Shown here in pieces: positions 56,599 to 64,000 of a DNA stretch of 64,000 nucleotides. How positions within the stretch are numbered: the first letter of the stretch is position 1; the number at the start of each line of letters is the position of its first letter. This DNA is from Nioella ostreopsis (lineage in GTDB: Bacteria > Pseudomonadota > Alphaproteobacteria > Rhodobacterales > Rhodobacteraceae). The stretch is taken from positions 62,001-126,000 of the forward strand of contig NZ_RCIQ01000013.1 in the NCBI RefSeq assembly GCF_004000255.1, read 5' to 3'. The notes below the pieces were generated by a model. It ran no database searches and was not told the origin of the DNA. It saw only the letters and a list, made by a program, of their open reading frames with translations. Position numbers and translations under genes: made by a program.

Positions 56599-56626
56599 GG
56601 GCGGCCCGGCAGGAGCCGCCCTTTTT
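56599..56626 (+). terminator. Rho-independent terminator after recA
   Basis: GGGCGGC at 56599-56605 pairs with GCCGCCC at 56615-56621, followed by TTTTT. It lies 22 bp after the recA stop. Confidence 0.93.
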
Positions 56627-56735
56627 CATGGGTGCCCTGCGCCCGGGACCGCTTTGCCCTGTGGACAGCGCCGCAGGTGGGGTTTACATGCCGTAAGACC
56701 TGCCAAAACGCCTGCCGAGAAGGGGCCCTGCCACG

Positions 56736-59414
56736 ATGGCCAGCCTGAACGACATCCGCTCCACCTTCCTCAATTACTTCGCCCGCAATGGCCATGAGAT
56801 CGTCGACAGCTCACCTTTGGTGCCGCGCAACGATCCGACGCTCATGTTCACCAATTCGGGCATGGTCCAGTTCAAGAACCTCTTCACCGGGGTCGAACAT
56901 CGCGACTACAACCGCGCGACGACATCGCAGAAATGCGTGCGGGCTGGTGGCAAGCACAATGACCTCGACAATGTGGGCTACACCGCGCGCCATCACACGT
57001 TTTTTGAGATGCTGGGGAATTTCAGCTTTGGGGATTATTTCAAGGACGAGGCGATTAATTTCGCTTGGGAACTGATCACCCGCGATTTCGGCATCCCGAA
57101 GGACAAGCTTTATACCACGGTTTACCATACCGATGACGAGGCGTTCGAGATCTGGAAGAAGGTGGGCGTGCCCGAGGATCGAATCATCCGCATCGCCACC
57201 TCCGACAATTTCTGGCAGATGGGCCCGACCGGCCCCTGCGGTCCCTGCACCGAGATCTTCTATGATCACGGCGATCATATCTGGGGCGGCCCTCCGGGAA
57301 GCCCCGAGGAGGATGGCGACCGCTTCATCGAGATCTGGAACATCGTTTTCATGCAGAACGAGCAGTTCGAGGATGGCTCGATGCGGGCGCTCGACATGCA
57401 GTCGATTGACACCGGCATGGGGCTGGAACGGATCGGCGCGCTGTTGCAGGGCAGCCATGACAACTATGACACGGACCTGTTCAAGGCGCTGATCGAAGCC
57501 TCGGCCCATGCCACCGGCGTCGATCCCTATGGCGACCGGAACGTGCATCACCGGGTCATTGCGGACCACCTCCGGTCGACCTCTTTCCTGATTGCCGATG
57601 GCGTGATGCCGTCGAACGAGGGGCGCGGCTACGTTCTGCGTCGGATCATGCGCCGCGCCATGCGTCATGCGCATCTTCTTGGCGCAGCCGATCCGCTGAT
57701 GCACCGGCTGGTGCCGTCGCTGGTCAGCCAGATGGGCCAGCATTACCCGGAACTGACCCGCGCGCAGGCCCTGATCGAGGAAACCCTGAAGCTGGAGGAA
57801 ACCCGCTTCCGCCAGACTCTGGATCGCGGCCTGAAGCTGCTGGACGAGGAACTGACCGATCTGCCCGACGGGGCGGAGCTGCCGGGCCGCACTGCCTTCA
57901 AGCTCTATGACACCTATGGCTTTCCGCTCGACCTGACACAGGATGCACTGCGTGAAAAGGGCCGCGCGGTCGATACTGCGGGCTTCGACGAGGCGATGGA
58001 AGAACAGAAGGCCAAGGCTCGTGCCGCGTGGTCGGGCTCGGGCGAGGCGGCGGACAATGCCGTCTGGTTCGACATTGCCGACGGCAAGGGCGCGACGGAT
58101 TTCCTGGGCTATGACACGGAAAAGGCCGAAGGCCAGGTCATCGCGCTGATCGTCGATGGCGCCCGAGTCGAGGGGATTGCCGAGGGCGGAGACGGCTGGG
58201 TCGTGGTGAACCAGACCCCGTTCTACGGCGAATCCGGCGGTCAGGTCGGGGATACCGGCGTGATCCGGCGCCTGGAAGACCGTGACGAGGTGGCGCTGGT
58301 CGAAGACACCCGCAAATTCGCGGATGGTAAGATTACGGCCCACAAGGTCGTGATGGAGCGCGGCGAGATGAAACTGGGCGACCCGGTGGAGCTGGAGGTG
58401 GACCACACCCGCCGCAGCACGATCAGGGCCAATCACTCTGCCACGCACCTGCTGCACGAGGCGCTGCGCCGGGCGCTTGGCGATCATGTGGCACAGCGCG
58501 GGTCGCTGAATGCGCCTGACCGGCTGCGCTTCGATTTCAGCCATTCCAAGGGGCTGACGCTGGAGGAACTCAAGCAGGTCGAGGAGGAGGTGAACGCCTT
58601 CATCCGCCAGAATACCACCGTCGAGACCCGGATCATGACGCCGGATGACGCACGCGGCCTTGGGGCGCAGGCGCTGTTTGGCGAGAAATACGGCGACGAG
58701 GTGCGCGTGGTGTCCATGGGCAAGCTGGCCGGGTCCGGCAAGGGCATGGATGGCGAGACCTATTCGCTGGAACTCTGCGGTGGCACCCATGTGCGCCAGA
58801 CCGGTGATATCGGTGTGTTCGTGGCGCTCGGCGACAGTGCCTCCAGCGCCGGGGTGCGCCGGATCGAGGCGCTGACGGGGGCTGCGGCCTTCGACTACCT
58901 GTCGGCGCAGGATCATCGGCTGGCCGCAGTCGCGGGCCTGTTGAAAGCACAGCCCGGCGACGTGGCCGAGCGGGTGCAGGCCCTGATGGCCGAACGCCGG
59001 TCGCTGGAAAACGAGGTGGCGCAGCTGCGCAAGCAACTGGCGATGGCCGGTGGCGGCGGCGGTGCGGCCCCGGCAGATCGTGATGTGAACGGCATCACCT
59101 TCCTGGCGCAGGTGTTGGAAGGGGTGACCGGCAAGGATCTGCCGGGCCTGATTGACGAACACAAGGCGCGGATGGGTGAAGGCTCTGCCGTGCTCCTGAT
59201 GGCCGATGCGGGCGGCAAGGTGGCCGTGGCAGCCGGGGTCAGCGATGACCTGACGGGCCGGGTGTCTGCCGTCGATCTGCTGAAGGCGGCGGTCGTGGAA
59301 CTGGGCGGCAAGGGCGGCGGTGGCCGGCCCGACATGGCCCAGGGCGGCGGCAAGGATATCGGTGGGGCCGAGGCGGCCATCGCGGCGGCAGAAACAGTTT
59401 TGAAGGGAGTTTGA
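56736..59414 (+). CDS. alaS: Alanyl-tRNA synthetase
   Basis: Charges tRNA-Ala and edits mischarged Ser/Gly. The 892 residues begin [46 protein letters not shown] (catalytic domain). The editing domain contains [16 protein letters not shown] and the zinc-type [13 protein letters not shown]. The C-terminal part is the oligomerisation/tRNA-binding C-Ala domain rich in Gly and Ala. The length is normal. A long antisense ORF over this gene is a shadow of its GC-rich codons. Confidence 0.98.
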   Translation: MASLNDIRSTFLNYFARNGHEIVDSSPLVPRNDPTLMFTNSGMVQFKNLFTGVEHRDYNRATTSQKCVRAGGKHNDLDNVGYTARHHTFFEMLGNFSFGDYFKDEAINFAWELITRDFGIPKDKLYTTVYHTDDEAFEIWKKVGVPEDRIIRIATSDNFWQMGPTGPCGPCTEIFYDHGDHIWGGPPGSPEEDGDRFIEIWNIVFMQNEQFEDGSMRALDMQSIDTGMGLERIGALLQGSHDNYDTDLFKALIEASAHATGVDPYGDRNVHHRVIADHLRSTSFLIADGVMPSNEGRGYVLRRIMRRAMRHAHLLGAADPLMHRLVPSLVSQMGQHYPELTRAQALIEETLKLEETRFRQTLDRGLKLLDEELTDLPDGAELPGRTAFKLYDTYGFPLDLTQDALREKGRAVDTAGFDEAMEEQKAKARAAWSGSGEAADNAVWFDIADGKGATDFLGYDTEKAEGQVIALIVDGARVEGIAEGGDGWVVVNQTPFYGESGGQVGDTGVIRRLEDRDEVALVEDTRKFADGKITAHKVVMERGEMKLGDPVELEVDHTRRSTIRANHSATHLLHEALRRALGDHVAQRGSLNAPDRLRFDFSHSKGLTLEELKQVEEEVNAFIRQNTTVETRIMTPDDARGLGAQALFGEKYGDEVRVVSMGKLAGSGKGMDGETYSLELCGGTHVRQTGDIGVFVALGDSASSAGVRRIEALTGAAAFDYLSAQDHRLAAVAGLLKAQPGDVAERVQALMAERRSLENEVAQLRKQLAMAGGGGGAAPADRDVNGITFLAQVLEGVTGKDLPGLIDEHKARMGEGSAVLLMADAGGKVAVAAGVSDDLTGRVSAVDLLKAAVVELGGKGGGGRPDMAQGGGKDIGGAEAAIAAAETVLKGV

Positions 59415-59417
59415 GCC

Positions 59418-59708
59418 ATGCCATCTGCACTCTGGATTGCCCATGTGACGGTGACCGACGAAGCGGCCTATTCGAAATATGCGGCGATCGCGACGGAGGC
59501 GATTGCCGAACATGGTGGTGTCTTTCTGGCCCGTGGCGGGCGCTACATCCAGAAGGAAGGCCGGGACCATCCCCGCAATGTTGTGGCCCGGTTCCCGTCG
59601 CTCGACGCGGCCAATGCGTGCTATGAATCGGCGCGCTATCAGGAGGCGCTGAGCCATGCGCGCGGGGCGTCCGAGCGTGACCTGGTGATCGTCGAAGAGT
59701 ACGAATAG
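59418..59708 (+). CDS. DUF1330 family protein
   Basis: A 96-residue protein of the dimeric alpha-beta barrel DUF1330 family: ALWIAHVTVTDEAAYSKYAAIATEAIAEHGGVFLARGG, then RNVVARFPSLDAANACYESARYQEAL. The role is unknown, probably small-ligand or stress related. It starts 3 bp after alaS and is probably translated from the same message. Confidence 0.92.
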   Translation: MPSALWIAHVTVTDEAAYSKYAAIATEAIAEHGGVFLARGGRYIQKEGRDHPRNVVARFPSLDAANACYESARYQEALSHARGASERDLVIVEEYE

Positions 59709-59888
59709 GGCGATTTTGCCACCCCCGCGGCATCGAGCGGTGGGCGGCCCTCGTCGGGCCGCGTTGCCACGGACGGGTTGCAGGACCGCCGCGTATTTCG
59801 GGCGTGGTGATCGCATCCGGGCTGCGAAATGCTTCTCTTGGCCGGGGAATCGGCGCAAAAAGACATCAGATCTGCCGGAGAGCGCCGC

Positions 59889-60662
59889 ATGTGCCGTTGG
59901 GCCGCCTACATCGGGGAACCGATCTTTCTGGACGAGGTGGTCAGCCGCCCCGGCCATTCGCTGATCCACCAAAGTCAGAACGCCACCGAGGCCAAGACTG
60001 TCACCAATGGCGACGGGTTTGGCCTTGCCTGGTATGACCGAAGGCCGGAACCGGGGCTCTACCGCGATGTCTATCCGGCCTGGTCAGACCCGAACCTGAG
60101 GTCGCTTGCGGAACAGGTGCGCTCTGGCCTGTTCCTGGCCCATGTGCGGGCCTCGACCGGGTCAGCGATCAGCCGCAACAACTGTCATCCCTTTGTCGTC
60201 GGGCGCTGGAGCTTCATGCATAACGGGCAGGTCGGCGGGTTTGAGCATTTCCGCAAACATGCCGACATGATGGTGCCCGATGCGCTTTATGCCTATCGCA
60301 AGGGCGCGACGGATAGCGAGGTGCTGTTCCTGCTGGCATTGGCCGAGGGGTTGGAGACGGACCCTGCAGGGGCGCTGGCGCGGGCGGCGGGCAAGTTGGC
60401 GGGATTGTCTAAAACCCATGGTACTGCCCCGCATCTGCGCCTGTCGGCGGCGTTCAGCGATGGCACAGCGCTTTGGGCTGCGCGTGGGTCCTGGGACAGC
60501 ATTTCGCCCACGGTCTATTACCGTTGGTCGGACACGCGCATGGGGTGGGCCGTGGTGTCGGAACCGCTGGAAATGGGCGAGGCGGACTGGACACCGCTGG
60601 CCCGCGGCAAGATCGCCCGGTTTGAAGGCGACCGGGTAGCGCTTTACGACCTGCCGCTCTGA
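59889..60662 (+). CDS. Class II glutamine amidotransferase (YafJ/EgtC-like)
   Basis: A 257-residue N-terminal-nucleophile hydrolase. Cys2 is the nucleophile in MCRWAAYIGEP after Met removal. NGDGFGLAWYDRR and FLAHVRASTGSAISRNNCHPF hold the glutamine-binding residues, and FMHNGQVGGFEHF the oxyanion part. The ATG at 59889 is fixed by the need for Met-Cys; the frame upstream is non-coding. No synthetase partner lies next to it, so it may be a stand-alone gamma-glutamyl hydrolase. It overlaps the convergent membrane protein gene by 19 bp. Confidence 0.88.
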   Translation: MCRWAAYIGEPIFLDEVVSRPGHSLIHQSQNATEAKTVTNGDGFGLAWYDRRPEPGLYRDVYPAWSDPNLRSLAEQVRSGLFLAHVRASTGSAISRNNCHPFVVGRWSFMHNGQVGGFEHFRKHADMMVPDALYAYRKGATDSEVLFLLALAEGLETDPAGALARAAGKLAGLSKTHGTAPHLRLSAAFSDGTALWAARGSWDSISPTVYYRWSDTRMGWAVVSEPLEMGEADWTPLARGKIARFEGDRVALYDLPL

Positions 60663-61435
60663 TCCTCGTGCGGATCTTCGGGCGCGGGCATCTCGGGCCT
60701 TGCCTGCCGGAAATAGCCCGCAATCAGCGACAGCCGCATCGACAGGCTGTCCTTCTGGTCATGCAACTGGCGCACGGTCATCCGGCGGCGGCGCACCACC
60801 GCACGGGCGACGCGGAAATCCCACCGGCGTTTCTGTTCCAGGTAGCTTTCGGGCAGGCGGCGGCGGACCCATGTCCACGCCCATCCCAGTTGCAGAAAGG
60901 CGATCAGCTTGAAGAGCCATTTCGCCAGCGTCGTCCACAGCATCCGCCAGAGCGCGCCGACGCCCGCGGCGATCATGAAGGGCAGCTTGACCGAAAAGAG
61001 CACGACCCAAAGCCCGATGGAACTGACCGACAGCGCCAGCGTGGCGAAGATCACAATGAGCGCGGCGACCAGCTGTTCATACCATTCCAACCCACGATAC
61101 CAGTTCATCATGCGGGCATAGCGCTCGGCCGCCGCCGCCTTGAACCGCTTAAACAGCGCGTCGAGCCGGTTGCGCAGAGCCGAGCCCATGATCATCGGCA
61201 GGACCGTGGTCATGACCCATTTCTTGATCAGCTCGATACGGAAGAAGAGCGCGGCCTGCGTCTTCAGCCAGATCAGCACGGCGGGCAGCTCGATCGACAC
61301 GATCTTCTGCCCGATCACCTTGAGTTGCAGGAAGATCAGCCCGAGCGCGATCAGCACCTCGTCGCCAAGCCACAGGGTCAGCAGGACCGATAGGGCCACG
61401 ACAAGGACAAGCAGGAACAGGGCGCGCCAGAACAT
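60644..61435 (-). CDS. Membrane protein of unknown function
   Basis: A 263-residue protein with an N-terminal hydrophobic region (WRALFLLVLVVALSVLLTLWL, then VLIALGLIFLQLKVIG) and two more membrane segments near residues 130-175 (LVAALIVIFATLALSVSSIGLWVVLFSVKLPFMIAAGVGAL). Basic amphipathic stretches (RRLPESYLEQKRRWDFRVARAVVRRRRMT) follow. I do not recognise the family. The ATG at 61435 is chosen over a longer frame. It converges on and overlaps the amidotransferase gene by 19 bp. Confidence 0.68.
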   Translation of the reverse strand: MFWRALFLLVLVVALSVLLTLWLGDEVLIALGLIFLQLKVIGQKIVSIELPAVLIWLKTQAALFFRIELIKKWVMTTVLPMIMGSALRNRLDALFKRFKAAAAERYARMMNWYRGLEWYEQLVAALIVIFATLALSVSSIGLWVVLFSVKLPFMIAAGVGALWRMLWTTLAKWLFKLIAFLQLGWAWTWVRRRLPESYLEQKRRWDFRVARAVVRRRRMTVRQLHDQKDSLSMRLSLIAGYFRQARPEMPAPEDPHEDQSGRS

Positions 61436-61466
61436 GAGGGCAGTGTAGCAATTGGTGCCGTGGTGA

Positions 61467-61745
61467 CTACGGCTGATCGGGCCCGGATCCCGCCTTTCGA
61501 CGCGCCAGAAGCCGCAGCAGGACAAAGCTGATCGCGGGCAGAAGCAAGAGCAGCGACAGGACGATCACGAAGATGAACGCGCGCTCGGTGTCCCAGCAAT
61601 CGGCCACGTTGTAGCCGGGGTTCGCGGCGCGACCCCCGGCGCAGTTTGCCTGCCAGTCGATCTGAAGCCGCACCGCCAGATAGGCTGGAAACAGCGCCAG
61701 AATGGCAGGCAACCAGATAAAGACGATCTGCAGAAGTCCGATCAC
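61467..61745 (-). CDS. Small two-helix membrane protein coupled to icd
   Basis: A 92-residue protein with helices [25 protein letters not shown] and [24 protein letters not shown]. Between them a loop carries two Cys (ANCAGG, ADCWDT) that may face the periplasm and pair. Its ATG overlaps the icd stop in ATGA (61742-61745), so translation is coupled. Family unknown; an accessory role is only a guess. Confidence 0.75.
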   Translation of the reverse strand: MIGLLQIVFIWLPAILALFPAYLAVRLQIDWQANCAGGRAANPGYNVADCWDTERAFIFVIVLSLLLLLPAISFVLLRLLARRKAGSGPDQP

Positions 61746-62956
61746 CCGGCCAGCGCCTTGTTCAGGTTCTCGTCGATCTTCTCAAGGAAGCTCATCGTCG
61801 TGTGCCAACCCTGATCTGGGCCGACCAGCAACGCGAGGTCCTTGGTCATGTGGCCCGCTTCCACCGTGTCGATGATGACCTGTTCCAGCGTCTCGGCGAA
61901 GGTCCGAAGGGGTGCGTTGTCGTCGAGCTTGGCGCGGTGCTTGAGCGCCCCGGTCCAGGCGAAGATCGACGCGATGGAGTTGGTAGAGGTCTGCTGCCCG
62001 GCCTGATGCTGCCGATAGTGGCGGGTGACCGTGCCATGCGCGGCCTCGGCCTCCATGATCTTGCCGTCGGGCGTCAGGAGCTGAGAGCTCATCATCCCGA
62101 GGCTGCCGAAGCCCTGCGCTACGGTGTCGGACTGCACGTCGCCATCGTAGTTCTTGCAGGCCCAGACAAAGCCGCCGTTCCATTTCAGCGCACAGGCGAC
62201 CATGTCGTCGATCAGGCGGTGCTGGTATTCGATGCCCGCCTCCTTGAATTGCGCCTCGAACTCCTCCTCGAAGATCTCCTGGAAAATGTCCTTGAAGCGC
62301 CCGTCATAGGCCTTGAGAATGGTATTCTTGGTGGACAGGTAGACCGGCCAGCCAAGGTTCAGACCATAGTTCAGCGAGGCGCGGGCGAAATCGCGGATCG
62401 AGTCATCAAGGTTGTACATCGCCATGGTGACACCGGCAGAGGGCGCGTCGAAGACCTCGCGTTCGATCACCTCGCCATCCTCGCCCTCGAATTTCAGCGT
62501 GATCTTGCCCTTGCCGGGAAAGCGGAAATCGGTGGCGCGGTACTGGTCGCCATAGGCGTGGCGGCCCACGACAATGGGCTGGGTCCAGCCGGGCACAAGA
62601 CGGGGGACGTTTCGGCAGATGATCGGTTTGCGAAAGACGACGCCGCCCAGGATATTGCGGATGGTGCCGTTGGGGCTGCGATACATACGCTTGAGGCCGA
62701 ATTCCTCCACCCGCTGTTCATCCGGTGTGATGGTGGCGCATTTGACGGCGCAGCCGACCTCCAGCGTCTTTTCTGCGGCGTCCACTGTCACCTGATCGTC
62801 CGTGCGGTCGCGTTCTTCAATGCCCAGATCGTAATAGAGCAGGTCGATATCCAGATAGGGCAGGATCAGTTTCTGCTTGATGAAATCCCACATGATGCGG
62901 GTCATTTCATCGCCATCCATTTCGACGATGGGATTGTCGACTTTGATCTTGGTCAT
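61742..62956 (-). CDS. icd: NADP-dependent isocitrate dehydrogenase (eukaryotic-type, class II)
   Basis: Makes 2-oxoglutarate and NADPH in the TCA cycle. The 404 residues follow the class II dimeric type: [60 protein letters not shown] and [11 protein letters not shown] (binding loops for isocitrate and NADP). It is cotranscribed with a small membrane protein. An imperfect palindrome lies in the region just upstream. Confidence 0.97.
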   Translation of the reverse strand: MTKIKVDNPIVEMDGDEMTRIMWDFIKQKLILPYLDIDLLYYDLGIEERDRTDDQVTVDAAEKTLEVGCAVKCATITPDEQRVEEFGLKRMYRSPNGTIRNILGGVVFRKPIICRNVPRLVPGWTQPIVVGRHAYGDQYRATDFRFPGKGKITLKFEGEDGEVIEREVFDAPSAGVTMAMYNLDDSIRDFARASLNYGLNLGWPVYLSTKNTILKAYDGRFKDIFQEIFEEEFEAQFKEAGIEYQHRLIDDMVACALKWNGGFVWACKNYDGDVQSDTVAQGFGSLGMMSSQLLTPDGKIMEAEAAHGTVTRHYRQHQAGQQTSTNSIASIFAWTGALKHRAKLDDNAPLRTFAETLEQVIIDTVEAGHMTKDLALLVGPDQGWHTTMSFLEKIDENLNKALAG

Positions 62957-63013
62957 CGGGAACCTCGGGTAAAATAGGATTCGGTTGGCTTTGGTTTAGC
63001 TGAAAAAAGTTCT

Positions 63014-63029
63014 GTATGCAAATGTATAC
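63014..63029. promoter_or_regulatory. Imperfect palindrome in the icd leader
   Basis: GTATGCAAATGTATAC reads as GTAT(g)CA...TG(t)ATAC. The shape resembles GntR-type operators, but no regulator is nearby. It sits between the icd start and the GNAT gene. Confidence 0.35.
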
Positions 63030-63057
63030 CAAGTAGAGGGCTCGGCGGTTCTGGCCC

Positions 63058-63849
63058 TCAGCGGGTGATGAACTCACCCGTCAAGTTGACCGCGATGGTG
63101 CCAATATCGAGGTCTTCGCGCAACCCACAGGCCCGGATCATCCCGCGCGAGGCGGCGTTGTCGGCACGGGCCTGTTCCAACACGCGGCTCCAGCCGAACC
63201 GCGCGTGGCTTTCCAATAGAACTGCGGCGTTGATGAATTGGCCAAGCCCCATGCGCCGCCGATCCGCAGACACGGCGACGCCACCTGCAAAGGCGGCATC
63301 GCCAAAGCGACTTTCCGGGTGATAACGCTGAGAGGCGGCGGCGGTGGCGACCAGAGCGCCGGTGTCATCCCAAAGACAGCTGGTAAGATGGGGAAAAACC
63401 TCGCTTCGGATGTAGTAAACCGGGGCCGGGGCGACCTCGCAGGCGAGGCTTAGCGTGGCGATCTGGTCAATCTCGCTGTCCGTCGGGCAGTCCAGATGGG
63501 TCAGGGTCCAGCCGTCGGGCATGGCGAAGCGTTCAACAACCGCGCGGCAGGCGGGCAGCACGCTGTCGGCGTCCCCCAGAATGGCGAGCCAGACCGAGAT
63601 ATCGACCGCCTCGCCAAAATGATCCAAGAGCCGTTGCCGGGTCTCTGCGATCGGCACGGCGGTTACCGAGGCGAAGCCAAAAAGCCGGGCGTGCTCGGCC
63701 AGGGTGTCCATCCCAACGGCCTCCAGATCGAGAATATTGAGGATGCGACCGCCATTCGACAGGGCCGGGTTGGTCGCGATATCCTCATGCATCTCTCTCA
63801 GGTGTTTCTGGGCCGCTATCGTTTTCTCTGAACCGTAATAGTCCTGCAT
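63058..63849 (-). CDS. GNAT-family N-acetyltransferase
   Basis: A 263-residue protein. The C-terminal half holds a GNAT fold: FGDAAFAGGVAVSADRRRMGLGQFINAAVLLESHARFGW contains the (R/Q)-x-x-G-x-G/A-type acetyl-CoA loop (RRRMGLG), and VLEQARADNAASRGMIRACGLREDL the end of the domain. The first 110 residues are a separate, unrecognised segment. Substrate unknown. It lies 101 bp upstream of icd on the same strand. Confidence 0.83.
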   Translation of the reverse strand: MQDYYGSEKTIAAQKHLREMHEDIATNPALSNGGRILNILDLEAVGMDTLAEHARLFGFASVTAVPIAETRQRLLDHFGEAVDISVWLAILGDADSVLPACRAVVERFAMPDGWTLTHLDCPTDSEIDQIATLSLACEVAPAPVYYIRSEVFPHLTSCLWDDTGALVATAAASQRYHPESRFGDAAFAGGVAVSADRRRMGLGQFINAAVLLESHARFGWSRVLEQARADNAASRGMIRACGLREDLDIGTIAVNLTGEFITR

Positions 63850-63916
63850 TGAATGCGCCCTAGCCTTGTCTCTGACACGCCAGCTTAGCCAGCAACGACG
63901 CGGCTTGGCTAGAGGG

Positions 63917-64000
63917 TCACGAATGGGAGGAAAACCACGCGGTCAGCTTCGGGCTCAGCCAGTCCCACAGCCCCGGCGCGCCCTTGGCGATTTTGTGGCC
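63917..64000 (-). CDS. C-terminus of an unidentified protein cut by the window edge
   Basis: The minus strand is open from the window end and gives GHKIAKGAPGLWDW then LSPKLTAWFSSHS and a TGA at 63917-63919. Only 27 residues are visible, too few to name a family. A stop just before the GNAT gene leader and coding-like codon use support a real gene. Confidence 0.4.
   Translation of the reverse strand, partial: GHKIAKGAPGLWDWLSPKLTAWFSSHS

Noticed and set aside
56811-59972. A 1053-residue open frame antisense to alaS
   Set aside because: It is a shadow of GC-rich codons; the plus strand encodes complete alanyl-tRNA synthetase, and the antisense protein has no recognisable domain.

Overview
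The window reads as chromosomal DNA of a marine alphaproteobacterium of the order Rhodobacterales (Roseobacter group). The evidence is strong GC richness, dense gene packing with many ATGA overlaps, the gene order DUF177-rpmF-plsX-fabH-ihfA-merR, a CckA hybrid kinase preceded by a CtrA box, an alphaproteobacterial LexA box (GAAC-N7-GAAC) at recA, and family-typical proteins (OlsB, DUF6477, DUF6456, a 363-residue dCTP deaminase). I see no rRNA, prophage, insertion sequence, integrase or CRISPR array. Two tRNA genes are present: Pro-GGG and Gly-CCC.

Layout. 0-10 kb: dCTP deaminase, tRNA-Pro, the ribosome/phospholipid/fatty-acid cluster on the minus strand, then BamE and OlsB on the plus strand, a MarR regulator, SdhE with a coupled XRE regulator, and aspartate aminotransferase. 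10-21 kb: a sulfatase, then a long minus-strand run (EamA exporter, P-loop protein, MetA, hydrolase, PPK2, TetR, iron alcohol dehydrogenase), a FadL-like porin and a second DMT exporter. 21-35 kb: MsrB, GuaA, a Nudix protein with a His/Cys-rich head, an MttB-family methyltransferase, two Rhodobacterales-specific proteins, an MFS carrier, two ureohydrolases, a DNA glycosylase, an esterase, an HNH nuclease, a reductive-dehalogenase-like Fe-S protein and a radical SAM enzyme. 35-40 kb: zwf-pgl-pgi behind a LacI-type operator, closed by a terminator and tRNA-Gly. 41-47 kb: a minus-strand corrinoid/folate one-carbon module. 47-64 kb: mainly housekeeping genes (ppx, rlmE, guaB, rsmB-like, cckA, recA, alaS, icd) with a few unknown membrane proteins.

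The most interesting system is the corrinoid one-carbon module. It combines an MttB-family methyltransferase lacking pyrrolysine (24.4 kb), a RamA-like ASKHA reactivase (41.7-43.8 kb), a methyl-THF:corrinoid methyltransferase-like protein, a MetF-like reductase, a 'virulence factor' domain protein and an unnamed 76-residue protein (44.7-47.3 kb). Together they could move a methyl group from a quaternary amine through a corrinoid to tetrahydrofolate and oxidise it. The corrinoid-binding protein itself is not in the window. Three of these proteins end in similar Arg/Gly-rich tails. Inside the cluster lies a regular array of three 24-bp palindromes whose centres are exactly 34 bp apart. A dispersed 3'-end repeat occurs in three clear copies and one diverged copy.
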